Source of the DNA: Microbacterium sp. nov. GSS16
GTDB taxonomy: Bacteria > Actinomycetota > Actinomycetes > Actinomycetales > Microbacteriaceae
Reading direction: 5' to 3'
Assembly (NCBI RefSeq): GCF_028198145.1
Contig: NZ_CP116338.1
Coordinates: 1,674,001 to 1,738,000, forward strand
DNA length: 64,000 nt
Part shown: one piece after another, positions 50,982-59,650 of the stretch
Numbering within the stretch: the first letter of the stretch is position 1
Layout of the letters: every line of letters starts with the position of its first letter
The notes under the pieces: generated by a model
Database searches by the model: none
Seen by the model: the letters and a program-made list of their open reading frames with translations, nothing else
What the model was told of the DNA's origin: nothing
Position numbers and translations under genes: made by a program

Positions 50982-52511
50982 ATGGCTGAACCGCTTCTGC
51001 GGATGACTGACGTGACGAAGCGGTTCCGCGATGTCGTCGCGCTCTCCGGCGTGTCCATCGACATCCACCGCGGTGAGGTGCATGCCATATGCGGCGAGAA
51101 CGGTGCGGGCAAGTCCACGCTGATGGAGATCCTCAGCGGCATCCATCCGCACGGCAGCTTCGAGGGGACGATCGCGCTCGAGGGTCGTCAGGTCGCGTTC
51201 CGCTCGCTCTCGGACAGCGAGGCCGAGGGGATCGTGATCGTGCACCAGGAGCTGGCGGTCGTGCCGCAGCTGACGGTCGCCGAGAACATCTTCCTCGGCA
51301 ACGAGATCACCCGCCGCGGGCTGCTCGACCAGGACGCCGCGAATCGGCGCGCCGCTGCGCTGATGGCGCGCGTGGGCCTGGATGAGAGCCCCATGGCGCG
51401 CGCCGGGGATCTGGGCATCGGCAAGCAGCAGCTCGTCGAGATAGCGAAGGCGCTCGCCAAGGACGTGCGCCTGCTGATCCTCGACGAGCCCACCGCGGCT
51501 CTCGGCCGTGACGACTCCGACCGGCTGCTGGCGCTCGTGCAGCAGCTTCGCACCCAGGGGATCACGTGCGTGGTGATCTCGCATCGGCTCGGCGAGGTGA
51601 TGCGCGTCGCCGATCGGATCACCGTGATCCGCGACGGCGCGACCATCGAGACGATGCGCACCGACGATCCCGAGACGGACGAGCGGCGGATCATCCGCGC
51701 GATGGTGGGTCGGCCGCTGGACGACCTGTTCCCGCCTCGGGAACCCGACATCGGCGAAGAGCTTCTGCGGCTCGAGAACTGGACGGTTCGACATCCGACC
51801 GATCCCACCCGTCTCGTCATCGACGACGTGGGGCTGACCGTGCGGTCCGGAGAGATCGTCGGCATCGCCGGGCTCATGGGAGCGGGTCGCACGGAGCTGG
51901 CCATGAGCGTGTTCGGCGGGTCGTACGGCTCGGTCATAACCGGAGCGGCATACAAGCGCGGCGAGCGGATCGAGCTGCGCTCGGTGGGCGAGGCGATCCG
52001 CAACGGAATCGTCTACGCGCCCGAGGATCGTCGCCGCGACGGACTGAATCTACTCGCCAGCGTGCAGTCGAACGTGTCGGCGGCAGCGCTGGGCAGACTC
52101 TCCGAGCACGGTCTCGTCGACGACGTGCGCGAGCGCAAGGTCGCCGAGGCGTACCGGTACAAGCTCAACATCAAGACACCGAGCGTCGCCTCGCGGACAG
52201 GGGTGCTCTCCGGCGGGAACCAGCAGAAGATCGTGCTGTCGAAGTGGATCTTCACCAACCCGGACGTCCTCATCCTCGACGAGCCGACCAGGGGGATCGA
52301 TGTCGGAGCCAAGTACGAGATCTACGGGTTCATCAACGAGCTGGCGGCGCAGGGGAAGGCCATCATCGTCATCTCGTCCGAGCTGCCCGAGGTGATCGGG
52401 CTCTCCGACCGCATCTACACCCTCGCGCACGGGCGGATCACCGCCGAGATCCCGCGGCGTGACGCCACTCAGGAGCTGCTCATGTCTCACATGACGGTCG
52501 AGCGCGCATGA
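50982..52511 (+). CDS. Sugar ABC importer ATPase without its own permease (mmsA paralogue)
   Basis: 509 residues, two ATPase domains: Walker [22 protein letters not shown], signature [27 protein letters not shown], then [35 protein letters not shown] and [12 protein letters not shown]. It is strikingly similar throughout to the mmsA product, sharing for example the [30 protein letters not shown] blocks. Neither a permease nor a binding protein gene accompanies it; the next gene is a ROK regulator overlapping its stop. It may serve the chvE/mmsB system as an alternative ATPase, or may have taken on a regulatory role. ATG 50982 is preferred over GTG 50973 by spacing to AAGG. Confidence 0.93.
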   Translation: MAEPLLRMTDVTKRFRDVVALSGVSIDIHRGEVHAICGENGAGKSTLMEILSGIHPHGSFEGTIALEGRQVAFRSLSDSEAEGIVIVHQELAVVPQLTVAENIFLGNEITRRGLLDQDAANRRAAALMARVGLDESPMARAGDLGIGKQQLVEIAKALAKDVRLLILDEPTAALGRDDSDRLLALVQQLRTQGITCVVISHRLGEVMRVADRITVIRDGATIETMRTDDPETDERRIIRAMVGRPLDDLFPPREPDIGEELLRLENWTVRHPTDPTRLVIDDVGLTVRSGEIVGIAGLMGAGRTELAMSVFGGSYGSVITGAAYKRGERIELRSVGEAIRNGIVYAPEDRRRDGLNLLASVQSNVSAAALGRLSEHGLVDDVRERKVAEAYRYKLNIKTPSVASRTGVLSGGNQQKIVLSKWIFTNPDVLILDEPTRGIDVGAKYEIYGFINELAAQGKAIIVISSELPEVIGLSDRIYTLAHGRITAEIPRRDATQELLMSHMTVERA

Positions 52512-53728
52512 GCTCCGATCACCCCGCGGCCGGCCGCGGAGCGCCACCGCCCGTCGCGATCACGCGCACGACGAACGAGGATGTGCGTGCCCAGAACCTC
52601 TCGGCCGTGCTGCGGCTCGTGCACGCGTCGGGCGCCCAGTCGCGATCCGAGATCGGCGCAGTCACGGGTCTGAACCGCTCGACGGTGACCGCTCTCGTGC
52701 AGGAGCTGCTCGACCTGCGCCTGGTGCGTGAGGAATCGGTCAAGCCCACCGGCCGCGTGGGGCGGCCCTCTCTGGGCGTAGCGGCAGACGATGACGTCGT
52801 GGCGCTGAGCATCGTGGCCGATCCGCGCGCAGTCTCCGTGGCGCTGGTCGGGCTGGGATCAGCTGTGCACTCCCGTGTGCGACACGATCTGGCGTCACCG
52901 CCGAGTCCGCGCCGGTTCGCGCAGGTCGTGTCATCTCTGGTCGACGGGATGCGAGCCGACATCGATCGTCATTACCGGCTCGTCGGCGCGGGCGTCGCGG
53001 TGCCGGGGCTGGTCGACTCGCGCGGCACCGTGCTGCTGTCGCCGCCCCTGGGCTGGCGGCGCGAGCAGCTCGCGCACCGCCTCGCCGACGTGCTGCGCAT
53101 GCCGGTGGCGGTGGGCAACGACGCCAGCGTCGGCGCCATGGCCGAGACGCGCTTCGGCGTGGCCCGCGGTGTGTGCAACGTGCTGTATCTCAGCGGTTCG
53201 ATGACCGGCATCGGCGGTGGTCTCGTCTTCGACGGGTCGCTGCTGCGCGGCACCTCCGGATTCGCCGGCGAGTTCGGCCACACCGTGGTCAACCCCTCCG
53301 GCGCCCTGTGCAGCTGCGGGCGCCGCGGGTGCCTGCAGATGGAGGTGAACCCCGCGACCGTGCTCGCCCTTCTCGGTCGTCGTGGACTCGACGAGGACGA
53401 GCTCGACATCGAGCTGGGTGTCGCGCGCGACCCGGTCGTGCTCGCCGAGGTGGCCAGGCAGGTCGACGTGCTGTCGGTCGCGCTGACGAACTTCGTCAAC
53501 GCGTTCGCCCCCGAGATGGTCGTGCTCTCGGGGTACCTGGGCGTGCTGCTGGCGACCAGCCGCGAGCGGCTCTCCGCAGCGGTCCGGCTGCACCCCGTGG
53601 GGTCGGAGGGGCGCACCGTGCGACTGGAGCGTGCCCGCATGCGCTCGCACCTCATGCAGATCGCGCCGGCCGAGCTCGCGTTCGAGGCTGTGCTGAACGA
53701 TCCGTCGGCCGCGATGTCGCAGCGCTGA
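52508..53728 (+). CDS. ROK family transcriptional regulator
   Basis: 406 residues. The amino-terminal winged helix (VLRLVHASGAQSRSEIGAVTGLNRSTVTALVQELL, about residues 30-64) is followed by a sugar-kinase-like ROK domain with GNDASVGAMAETRFG, YLSGSMTGIGGGLVFDG, the GEFGHTVVN stretch and the zinc-type motif CSCGRRGCLQMEV. XylR/NagC-type repressors of this class respond to sugars. It is coupled by four bases to the ATPase gene and probably binds the direct repeats at 50894-50932, controlling both that unit and chvE-mmsA-mmsB. Confidence 0.94.
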   Translation: MSSDHPAAGRGAPPPVAITRTTNEDVRAQNLSAVLRLVHASGAQSRSEIGAVTGLNRSTVTALVQELLDLRLVREESVKPTGRVGRPSLGVAADDDVVALSIVADPRAVSVALVGLGSAVHSRVRHDLASPPSPRRFAQVVSSLVDGMRADIDRHYRLVGAGVAVPGLVDSRGTVLLSPPLGWRREQLAHRLADVLRMPVAVGNDASVGAMAETRFGVARGVCNVLYLSGSMTGIGGGLVFDGSLLRGTSGFAGEFGHTVVNPSGALCSCGRRGCLQMEVNPATVLALLGRRGLDEDELDIELGVARDPVVLAEVARQVDVLSVALTNFVNAFAPEMVVLSGYLGVLLATSRERLSAAVRLHPVGSEGRTVRLERARMRSHLMQIAPAELAFEAVLNDPSAAMSQR

Positions 53729-53770
53729 CCGCGGAACGCTGCGCGCATCGACGCGTGTGAGGATGGGGTG

Positions 53771-55162
53771 ATGGCTGCACAGAAGAACTGGCGTGTGCGT
53801 CTGGTCGAGGCGATCCGCGTCGACGCTGCATCGCGGCCGGAGACACAGGCGATCCTCTCGGTCGACGAGATGTATGCCCGACGCGTGATCGAGCTCGCGA
53901 TGCGCATCGCCGAAGCCCTCATCGCCGTCGGTGCAGCGGCGAACGAGGTCGTGCTCTCGGCGACGCGCGTGGCTGCTGCGCTGGGCATCCGCCCGGTGCA
54001 CGTCGACATCACGTTCAACTCCATCGCCGTGTCGTATCAGGGCGGCGAGTCCGATGCTCCGTTCACCGCGATCCGCGTCGTGCGGGCACCCGTTCCCGAT
54101 CACGCGAAGCTGCAGCAGCTGCAGGCGCTCGTGGTCGACATCGAGGCGGGGCTCGCGCTGCCCGAGGCCAGGGTGCGCTTCCATGCCATCCGGCGCATGC
54201 CCTTCCGGTACCGGCCGACGGTGATCGTGCTCGCTCAGGCGCTGCTGGCCGTCGGCGTCTGCCTGCTCTACGGCGCCTCGTGGATCACGACGTTCATCGC
54301 GTTCCTCGCCGCGTGCGGCGCAGCGCTGACACAGCGCTTGATGGCGCGGATGCACGTGCCGTTCTTCTTCTCCCAGGCCGCGGGTGCGCTCGTGGTCACC
54401 GCGTTCGCCGCCGCCGCGAACGCGCTGCGCAGTCAGGGCGTGGCGCCCTTCGACCAGGCCGGCATCGCCGTGATCGTCGCCGCGGGGATCGTCCTGATGC
54501 TCGCCGGGATGTCTGTGGTGGGAGCCGCGCAGGACGCGATCGACGGCTTCGCACTCACCGCGGGCGGGCGCATCCTCGACCTCGCCCTGCTCACCCTCGG
54601 CGTCGTCGTCGGCATCGTGGGCGGAGTCGCCCTCGCGCAGCGTCTCGGGATCGGCTTCACCCTCTCGACCGAGCCGCCGACCCTCGGCCCCGGCCCGATG
54701 CAGGTCGCCGGCGTCGTGCTCATCGCGGTCACCGTGGCGGTGTGGAACGGGGCGACCTCGCGCACGATCCTCGTATCGGCCGTGCTGGGTGCGATCGCGT
54801 GGGGCGGATTCAGCGCGGGCGCCGCAGGCGGCTTCGGCGTGCCGATCGCCAGTGCAGCGGGCGCGCTGATCGCGAGCTTCGTCGGCACGCTCATCGCGCA
54901 CCGACTCCACGTCCCATCGATCGCCGTGACCACTGCGGCGATCGTGCCGATGGTGCCCGGATCGGTGGTGTACCGCGGTCTGCTGGGAATCGTCGAGGCC
55001 CAGGACGATCCGATATCGCTCATCCTCGGATTCGCCGACCTGCTGCAGGCTGGCGCGGTCGGACTCGCGCTGGCATCCGGGGCCTCCCTCGGCCTGGTGC
55101 TCGGCGCGCCGGTTCGCGACACGCTGCAGAGCGTCGTGCGCCGCCGTGGGCGCATCCGCTGA
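53771..55162 (+). CDS. Threonine/serine exporter ThrE family protein
   Basis: 463 residues in the usual fused form. The amino-terminal DUF1212/ThrE cytosolic domain (MRIAEALIAVGAAANEVVLSA then GIRPVHVDITFNSIAVSY) precedes about ten membrane helices in two five-helix halves (ThrE and ThrE_2/DUF3815). The second half contains TTAAIVPMVPGSVVYRGLLGI, the conserved P-G-motif helix. Corynebacterium ThrE exports threonine and serine; the same role is likely but not certain. The GTG one codon before the ATG is less likely to be the start. Confidence 0.9.
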   Translation: MAAQKNWRVRLVEAIRVDAASRPETQAILSVDEMYARRVIELAMRIAEALIAVGAAANEVVLSATRVAAALGIRPVHVDITFNSIAVSYQGGESDAPFTAIRVVRAPVPDHAKLQQLQALVVDIEAGLALPEARVRFHAIRRMPFRYRPTVIVLAQALLAVGVCLLYGASWITTFIAFLAACGAALTQRLMARMHVPFFFSQAAGALVVTAFAAAANALRSQGVAPFDQAGIAVIVAAGIVLMLAGMSVVGAAQDAIDGFALTAGGRILDLALLTLGVVVGIVGGVALAQRLGIGFTLSTEPPTLGPGPMQVAGVVLIAVTVAVWNGATSRTILVSAVLGAIAWGGFSAGAAGGFGVPIASAAGALIASFVGTLIAHRLHVPSIAVTTAAIVPMVPGSVVYRGLLGIVEAQDDPISLILGFADLLQAGAVGLALASGASLGLVLGAPVRDTLQSVVRRRGRIR

Positions 55163-55222
55163 TCGGCACGTCACGGCGCCGATATGCTGGGCCGCGAGCA
55201 GTGCGCGCGCGAGGAGGAACCA

Positions 55223-56266
55223 GTGAGCGAGGCCACCGAACCCGTCGACGCCGTGGATTCCTTCGATCGCATCGCCGCCGATCTCCTCGCCCTCAAAGAG
55301 ACGCACACGATCTCGTACGCCGAGCTCGGACGGCGCATCGGCGAGCAGCGCATCGGCCGCGGCGTCCCCGCCGCGGCCGCCTACCCGCCGCGCAGCACGG
55401 TCTACGACGCTTTCCGGGCCGGCCGCACTCGGATCGACCCCGTACTGCTGCGAGACATCGTGAACGCGCTCGGAGTCGAGGGCGACGCGGCGCAGAGCTG
55501 GGTAGAACGCGCGCAGCGGCTGCGGCGCACCGCAGAACCGTCCGCTCGGCAGCGAGTCGCAGCGCCCCCGTCGTCGGTCGACGTGCCGGCGCCCTCGCCC
55601 GTCGTCATGCCGGCGCCAGCCGGGGCGGGCCGCTTCCCCCTCGCGCAGGCTCCGCGCTGGTGGAGCCCCTACCTCCTCGTGCTCGGCTGCATCGCCCTGA
55701 ACCTCGCCGGGCTGGTGGTCGTGCAGGCGCTGCACCTGCCGATCTATCTCGACATGACCGGCACGGCCGCAGCCTCGATCATCCTCGGTCCTTGGCACGG
55801 TGCTTTCGTCGCCACGGCCGGCAACCTCCTCGGCTTCACCGTCGGCGCCCCCGGTGCGGCACCGTACGCGCTGGTGAACATCGCCGGCGCCCTCGTCTGG
55901 GGATTCGGCGTGCGGCGCTGGGGGATGGGCGACGACATCGGTCGCTTCTTCGTGCTGAACCTCCTCGCCGCTCTCGCGTGCTCCATCGTCGGCTCGTTCC
56001 TCAACGTGATCCTCTTCGGCGGCCTCAGCGGGCACGGCTCGGATTCCGTGACGACATCCATCGTGACGCTGGGGCTGCCGCTGATCGCCGCAGCGCTCTC
56101 GGCCAACATCCTCACCTCCGTCATCGACAAGGTGCTGACCGGCTTCATCGCCCTCACGCTCTTCGTCTGGCTGCACCGCGCCGCGCGCTTCCCGGCATCT
56201 CACATGCCCCTCGTCGAGCGACTGAGTGCGCCCGCGGGGCAGGCGCCGGCGTCTGCGCCGGTCTAG
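55223..56266 (+). CDS. Helix-turn-helix domain fused to ECF S-component-like membrane domain
   Basis: 347 residues with a GTG start set by AGGAGG at 55212. Residues about 10-95 resemble an XRE-type helix-turn-helix as found in many actinobacterial regulators (ISYAELGRRIGE, RSTVYDAFRAGRTRIDPVLLRDIVNALGV, then AQSWVERAQRLRR). A Pro/Ala/Val linker (about 100-135) leads to six membrane helices from PYLLVLGCIALNLAGLVVVQ onward. YLDMTGTAAASIILGPWHGAFVATAGNLLG and the pattern of short helices resemble substrate-binding S components of energy-coupling-factor transporters. No ECF A, A' or T gene is nearby. It may be a membrane-bound one-component sensor; the ligand is unknown. Confidence 0.8.
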   Translation: MSEATEPVDAVDSFDRIAADLLALKETHTISYAELGRRIGEQRIGRGVPAAAAYPPRSTVYDAFRAGRTRIDPVLLRDIVNALGVEGDAAQSWVERAQRLRRTAEPSARQRVAAPPSSVDVPAPSPVVMPAPAGAGRFPLAQAPRWWSPYLLVLGCIALNLAGLVVVQALHLPIYLDMTGTAAASIILGPWHGAFVATAGNLLGFTVGAPGAAPYALVNIAGALVWGFGVRRWGMGDDIGRFFVLNLLAALACSIVGSFLNVILFGGLSGHGSDSVTTSIVTLGLPLIAAALSANILTSVIDKVLTGFIALTLFVWLHRAARFPASHMPLVERLSAPAGQAPASAPV

Positions 56267-56311
56267 TCGGCGATGCGCCCGATGGTGGGCGCAGGCGCAG
56301 CAGGCAGCGCA

Positions 56312-56317
56312 TAGCCT
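56312..56317 (+). promoter_or_regulatory. Leaderless -10 box for ABC-F gene
   Basis: TAGCCT, seven bases, ATG at 56325; it supports this start within a frame open upstream. Confidence 0.65.
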
Positions 56318-56324
56318 TGAGGTG

Positions 56325-58130
56325 ATGGCACATCTACTGGGGGCCGAGGCCCTGCACCTGGAGTACCCGACCAAGATCGTCTTCGATTCGGTCACGATCG
56401 GGGTCGACGAGGGCGACCGCATCGGCATCGTCGGTCGCAACGGCGACGGCAAGTCGAGTCTGCTCGGAATGCTCGCCGGCCGCCGTGAACCGGATGCCGG
56501 GCGCGTGACAGTGCGAGGCGGAACGACCATCGGCGTGCTCGATCAGGCCGACACCCTCGACGACGACCTCACGGTCGGCCGCGCCGTGGTGGGCGACACC
56601 CCCGAGCACGAGTGGGCGGGGGATGCGAGGGTGCGCGACGTCATCGCCGGTCTCGTCGCCGACCTCGACTGGGACGCATCGGTCGCCTCGCTCAGCGGCG
56701 GGCAGCGTCGGCGCGTGTCGCTGGCGAGGCTGCTGGTCGGCGACTGGGACATCATCGCGCTCGACGAGCCGACCAACCACCTCGACGTCGAGGCGATCAC
56801 CTGGCTCGCCGCCCACCTCAAGGGCCGCTGGCAGAAGAATGCAGGCGCGCTCCTGGTCGTCACGCACGACCGCTGGTTCCTCGATGAGATCTGCACGGCG
56901 ACCTGGGAGGTGCACGACCGCATCGTCGAGCCCTTCGAGGGCGGCTACGCCGCGTACATCCTGCAGCGCGTCGAGCGCGACCGGATGGCCGCCGCGTCCG
57001 AGGCGAAGCGGCAGAACCTCGCCCGCAAGGAACTCGCCTGGCTGCGCCGCGGAGCCCCCGCGCGCACCAGCAAGCCGAAGTTCCGCATCGACGCCGCGAA
57101 CGCGCTGATCGCCGACGTGCCTCCGATCCGCGACACCGTCTCGCTGCAGTCCCTGGCCGTGTCGCGCCTGGGCAAGGACGTGGTCGACCTGCTCGACGCG
57201 GGGGTGACCTACGGCGAGAAGACCGTGCTGCACGATGTCGAATGGCGCATCGCGCCCGGCGAACGCACGGGCATCCTCGGGGTGAACGGCGCGGGCAAGT
57301 CGACCCTGCTCGGGCTGGTCTCGGGCGACGTCGAACCCACCAGCGGGCGGGTCAAGCGCGGCAAGACCGTGCAGGTGCGCACCCTCACGCAGCGCACCTC
57401 CGAGCTCGAGCAGCACTGGAACGATCCGGTGCGCACGGTCATCGACGGTCTGCGCACCTCGTACACGTTCGGCGCCGGCTCGAAGGCCGCGGAGCTCACC
57501 CCCGGGCAGCTGCTCGAGCGGCTCGGCTTCACCTCGGCGCAGCTGTCGACCCCGGTGAAGGATCTCTCCGGGGGTCAGCAGCGCCGGCTGCAGCTGCTGC
57601 TCGTGCTTCTCGACCAGCCGAACGTGCTCATCCTCGATGAGCCGACCAACGACATGGACACCGACATGCTCGCCGCCATCGAGGACCTCCTCGACTCGTG
57701 GCCGGGCACCCTGCTCGTGGTCAGCCACGACCGGTACTTCCTCGAGCGGGTTACCGACCAGCAGTACGCCGTGCTGCGCGGGCGGCTGCGGCACCTGCCC
57801 GGCGGCATCGACGAGTACCTGCGGCTGCGCGATCTCGAGTCTCGCGAGCAGGCGGGAGTCGCCTCCGGGGCAGCCGCTGCTCCGGCTGCGTCCAAGGCGT
57901 CGGCACTGGATGGAGCCGCGCGGCGAGCGGCCGAGAAGGAGGTCGCCGCGCTCGAGCGGCGCATGCAGAAGCTGGGCGATCAGATCGACCGCGCCAAGCA
58001 CGCTCTCGCCGATCACGACCAGTCCGATTACACCGGCCTGGGGGAGCGGATGCAGCAGATCCAGGCGCAGCAGGATGAGGTCGACGAACTCGAGCTGCGC
58101 TGGTTCGAGCTCACCGAAGAGCTCGGCTGA
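56325..58130 (+). CDS. ABC-F family ATPase (Uup-like ribosome-associated protein)
   Basis: 601 residues with two ATPase domains and no membrane segments. First domain: Walker A GRNGDGKSSLLGMLAG, signature LSGGQRRRVSLARLL, DEPTNHLD. Then the ABC-F linker helices with YAAYILQRVERDRMAA. Second domain: [32 protein letters not shown] and DEPTNDMD. A carboxy-terminal coiled coil (about residues 540-600, EKEVAALERRMQKLGDQIDRA) is typical of Uup. Such proteins act on the ribosomal E site or in recombination-linked functions. Convergent with crtEb, with only 22 bases between the stops. Confidence 0.94.
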   Translation: MAHLLGAEALHLEYPTKIVFDSVTIGVDEGDRIGIVGRNGDGKSSLLGMLAGRREPDAGRVTVRGGTTIGVLDQADTLDDDLTVGRAVVGDTPEHEWAGDARVRDVIAGLVADLDWDASVASLSGGQRRRVSLARLLVGDWDIIALDEPTNHLDVEAITWLAAHLKGRWQKNAGALLVVTHDRWFLDEICTATWEVHDRIVEPFEGGYAAYILQRVERDRMAAASEAKRQNLARKELAWLRRGAPARTSKPKFRIDAANALIADVPPIRDTVSLQSLAVSRLGKDVVDLLDAGVTYGEKTVLHDVEWRIAPGERTGILGVNGAGKSTLLGLVSGDVEPTSGRVKRGKTVQVRTLTQRTSELEQHWNDPVRTVIDGLRTSYTFGAGSKAAELTPGQLLERLGFTSAQLSTPVKDLSGGQQRRLQLLLVLLDQPNVLILDEPTNDMDTDMLAAIEDLLDSWPGTLLVVSHDRYFLERVTDQQYAVLRGRLRHLPGGIDEYLRLRDLESREQAGVASGAAAAPAASKASALDGAARRAAEKEVAALERRMQKLGDQIDRAKHALADHDQSDYTGLGERMQQIQAQQDEVDELELRWFELTEELG

Positions 58131-58152
58131 GCGGGCGCCCCCTTGCGCGCGG

Positions 58153-59010
58153 TCATCGCCCGAGCGCGTAGACGATCAGCAGCATCGTGACGACGAAGCC
58201 GCACGCGTAGTTGATCCACAGGAAGTGCCGCCAGCCGCGATTCGCCGTACCCGACTCCGCATCCGAGACCGAGCGGAACGGCACCGCCGCCCACAGGTAG
58301 GGCAACGCGAGCACGCCGGCGAGCGCACCGGGGAAGCCGGTGAAGAGCATGAGCAGCCCCGCCGCCGCCCAGCAGGCCAGAGCCAGCCGCACCGTTCGGG
58401 CGGCGCCCAGGGCGGTCGCGATCGACGAGATGCCGCCCTCGCGGTCGGGCACCACATCCTGCACCGCGCCGAACGCGTGGCTGGCGACGCCCCAGAGGAA
58501 GAACGCGCTCAGCAGCGCGACGAGTCCGGGTGTCACCGCGCCGCCCGCGAGCGCGAAGCCGTACACGGCGGGGCTCACGAAGTGGACGCTCGAGGTGACC
58601 GAATCGAGCACCGGCACCTCTTTGAAGCGGAACGGCGGGGCCGAGTAGGCGACGACCGCGAACAGGCTGATCGTCAGGATCAGCCACGACAGCGGCGAGC
58701 CGAGCACGACCAGCGCGACGACGAAGGGCGCGCTCAGCGCGATCGACGTCACGAGCACCGTGCGATGCCGCTGCGGCGACAGCAGCGCCCCTTCGACGCC
58801 GCCCTTGCGAGGATTCGCGAGATCGGACGCGTAGTCGAACACGTCGTTGATGCCGTACATCGCCAGGTTGTACGGCACGAGGAAGAACAGCGTGCCGATC
58901 ACCCAGCGCGCGTCGATGCCGCCCGCGACGAGCAGATAGGCGGCTGCGAACGGGTAGGCCGTGTTGATCCAGCTGAGTGGCCGCGATGCCGTCACGAGGT
59001 CGCGGATCAT
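58153..59010 (-). CDS. crtEb: Lycopene elongase (UbiA prenyltransferase family)
   Basis: 285 residues, about eight membrane helices. The aspartate-rich motif NDVFDYASD (near residue 54) binds the Mg-prenyl diphosphate, and GAVQDVVPDREGG is the second acidic site. It adds two C5 units to lycopene, giving the C50 flavuxanthin-type product, as in Corynebacterium decaprenoxanthin synthesis. It is the last gene of the carotenoid operon; its ATG overlaps the crtYf stop (ATGA). Confidence 0.93.
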   Translation of the reverse strand: MIRDLVTASRPLSWINTAYPFAAAYLLVAGGIDARWVIGTLFFLVPYNLAMYGINDVFDYASDLANPRKGGVEGALLSPQRHRTVLVTSIALSAPFVVALVVLGSPLSWLILTISLFAVVAYSAPPFRFKEVPVLDSVTSSVHFVSPAVYGFALAGGAVTPGLVALLSAFFLWGVASHAFGAVQDVVPDREGGISSIATALGAARTVRLALACWAAAGLLMLFTGFPGALAGVLALPYLWAAVPFRSVSDAESGTANRGWRHFLWINYACGFVVTMLLIVYALGR

Positions 59011-59324
59011 CGCCGGCCCCTTTCACGGCGTGCGTCGCGACGCAGTCGCGACCACAGGGCGGGCAGCAGGATCACCGCGACGAGCGGGTAGGTGAAGTCC
59101 TCGATCGGCGCCGCCCCGATCCGGATGCCGGAGATATGCGCGTCGGCGTAGTCGATGAGTCCGACCGAGATCATCAGGGTGTCGAACACCGCGGTGAGCA
59201 CGAGCAGGCACGCCGCGGCGATCGCCAGGGACGCGAAGGACGGCATCCGGTCGCGCCGCCGCGCGAACAGCGCGATCACGACGGCAGCGGCCACGAAGCC
59301 GACGCACAGCAGCAGGTAGGTCAT
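59007..59324 (-). CDS. crtYf: C50 carotenoid epsilon-cyclase subunit CrtYf
   Basis: 105 residues with three membrane helices. The stretch RIGAAPIEDFTYPLVAVILLPALW near the carboxy end contains the PxEDF motif of the lycopene-cyclase domain, split into two small proteins in C50 producers. It functions with CrtYe as a heterodimer closing epsilon rings on flavuxanthin. It overlaps both neighbours by four bases (ATGA), so subunit stoichiometry is probably set by translational coupling. Confidence 0.92.
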   Translation of the reverse strand: MTYLLLCVGFVAAAVVIALFARRRDRMPSFASLAIAAACLLVLTAVFDTLMISVGLIDYADAHISGIRIGAAPIEDFTYPLVAVILLPALWSRLRRDARRERGRR

Positions 59325-59650
59325 TCAGCTCTGCCCTTCCGACGTTCGAGGAGTCGCTGCGATCCGCAGACGAGCACCATGGTGAGCTCGCACAGGAACA
59401 GCAGGAACACCGGCTCCTCGATCGGCAGCTCCGGTGCCAGCAGGATGCCGACGGCCAGCGCGTTGTCGCCTTCGAAGAAGACCCCCAGCGCGATTCCGGC
59501 GAGATCCCAGAGCAGGAAGAACGTCACACCGACGACCAGCACGATGACGGCGCGCACCGGATCGTGTCCGAGGAACAGGCGGTGTCGCACATCCAGCAGC
59601 ACCATTCCGCCGAGCGAGACGAGCAGCGCGATCAGGTAGGCCCCGGTCAC
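59321..59650 (-). CDS. crtYe: C50 carotenoid epsilon-cyclase subunit CrtYe
   Basis: 109 residues from a GTG start that overlaps the crtI stop (GTGA). Three membrane helices: YLIALLVSLGGMVLLDV, a central helix with FFLLWDLAGIALGVFFEG, and the motif PELPIEEPVFLLFLCEL, the PxEEP/F signature of the small cyclase subunit. The frame stays open upstream inside crtI, but the family begins with these residues. Pairs with CrtYf. Confidence 0.92.
   Translation of the reverse strand: MTGAYLIALLVSLGGMVLLDVRHRLFLGHDPVRAVIVLVVGVTFFLLWDLAGIALGVFFEGDNALAVGILLAPELPIEEPVFLLFLCELTMVLVCGSQRLLERRKGRAE

Noticed and set aside
52931..56530. 1199-codon minus-strand open frame across ROK, ThrE and HTH-S-component genes
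   Set aside because: Arg/His/Asp-rich low-complexity sequence without domains; all three opposite genes are well supported by motifs.
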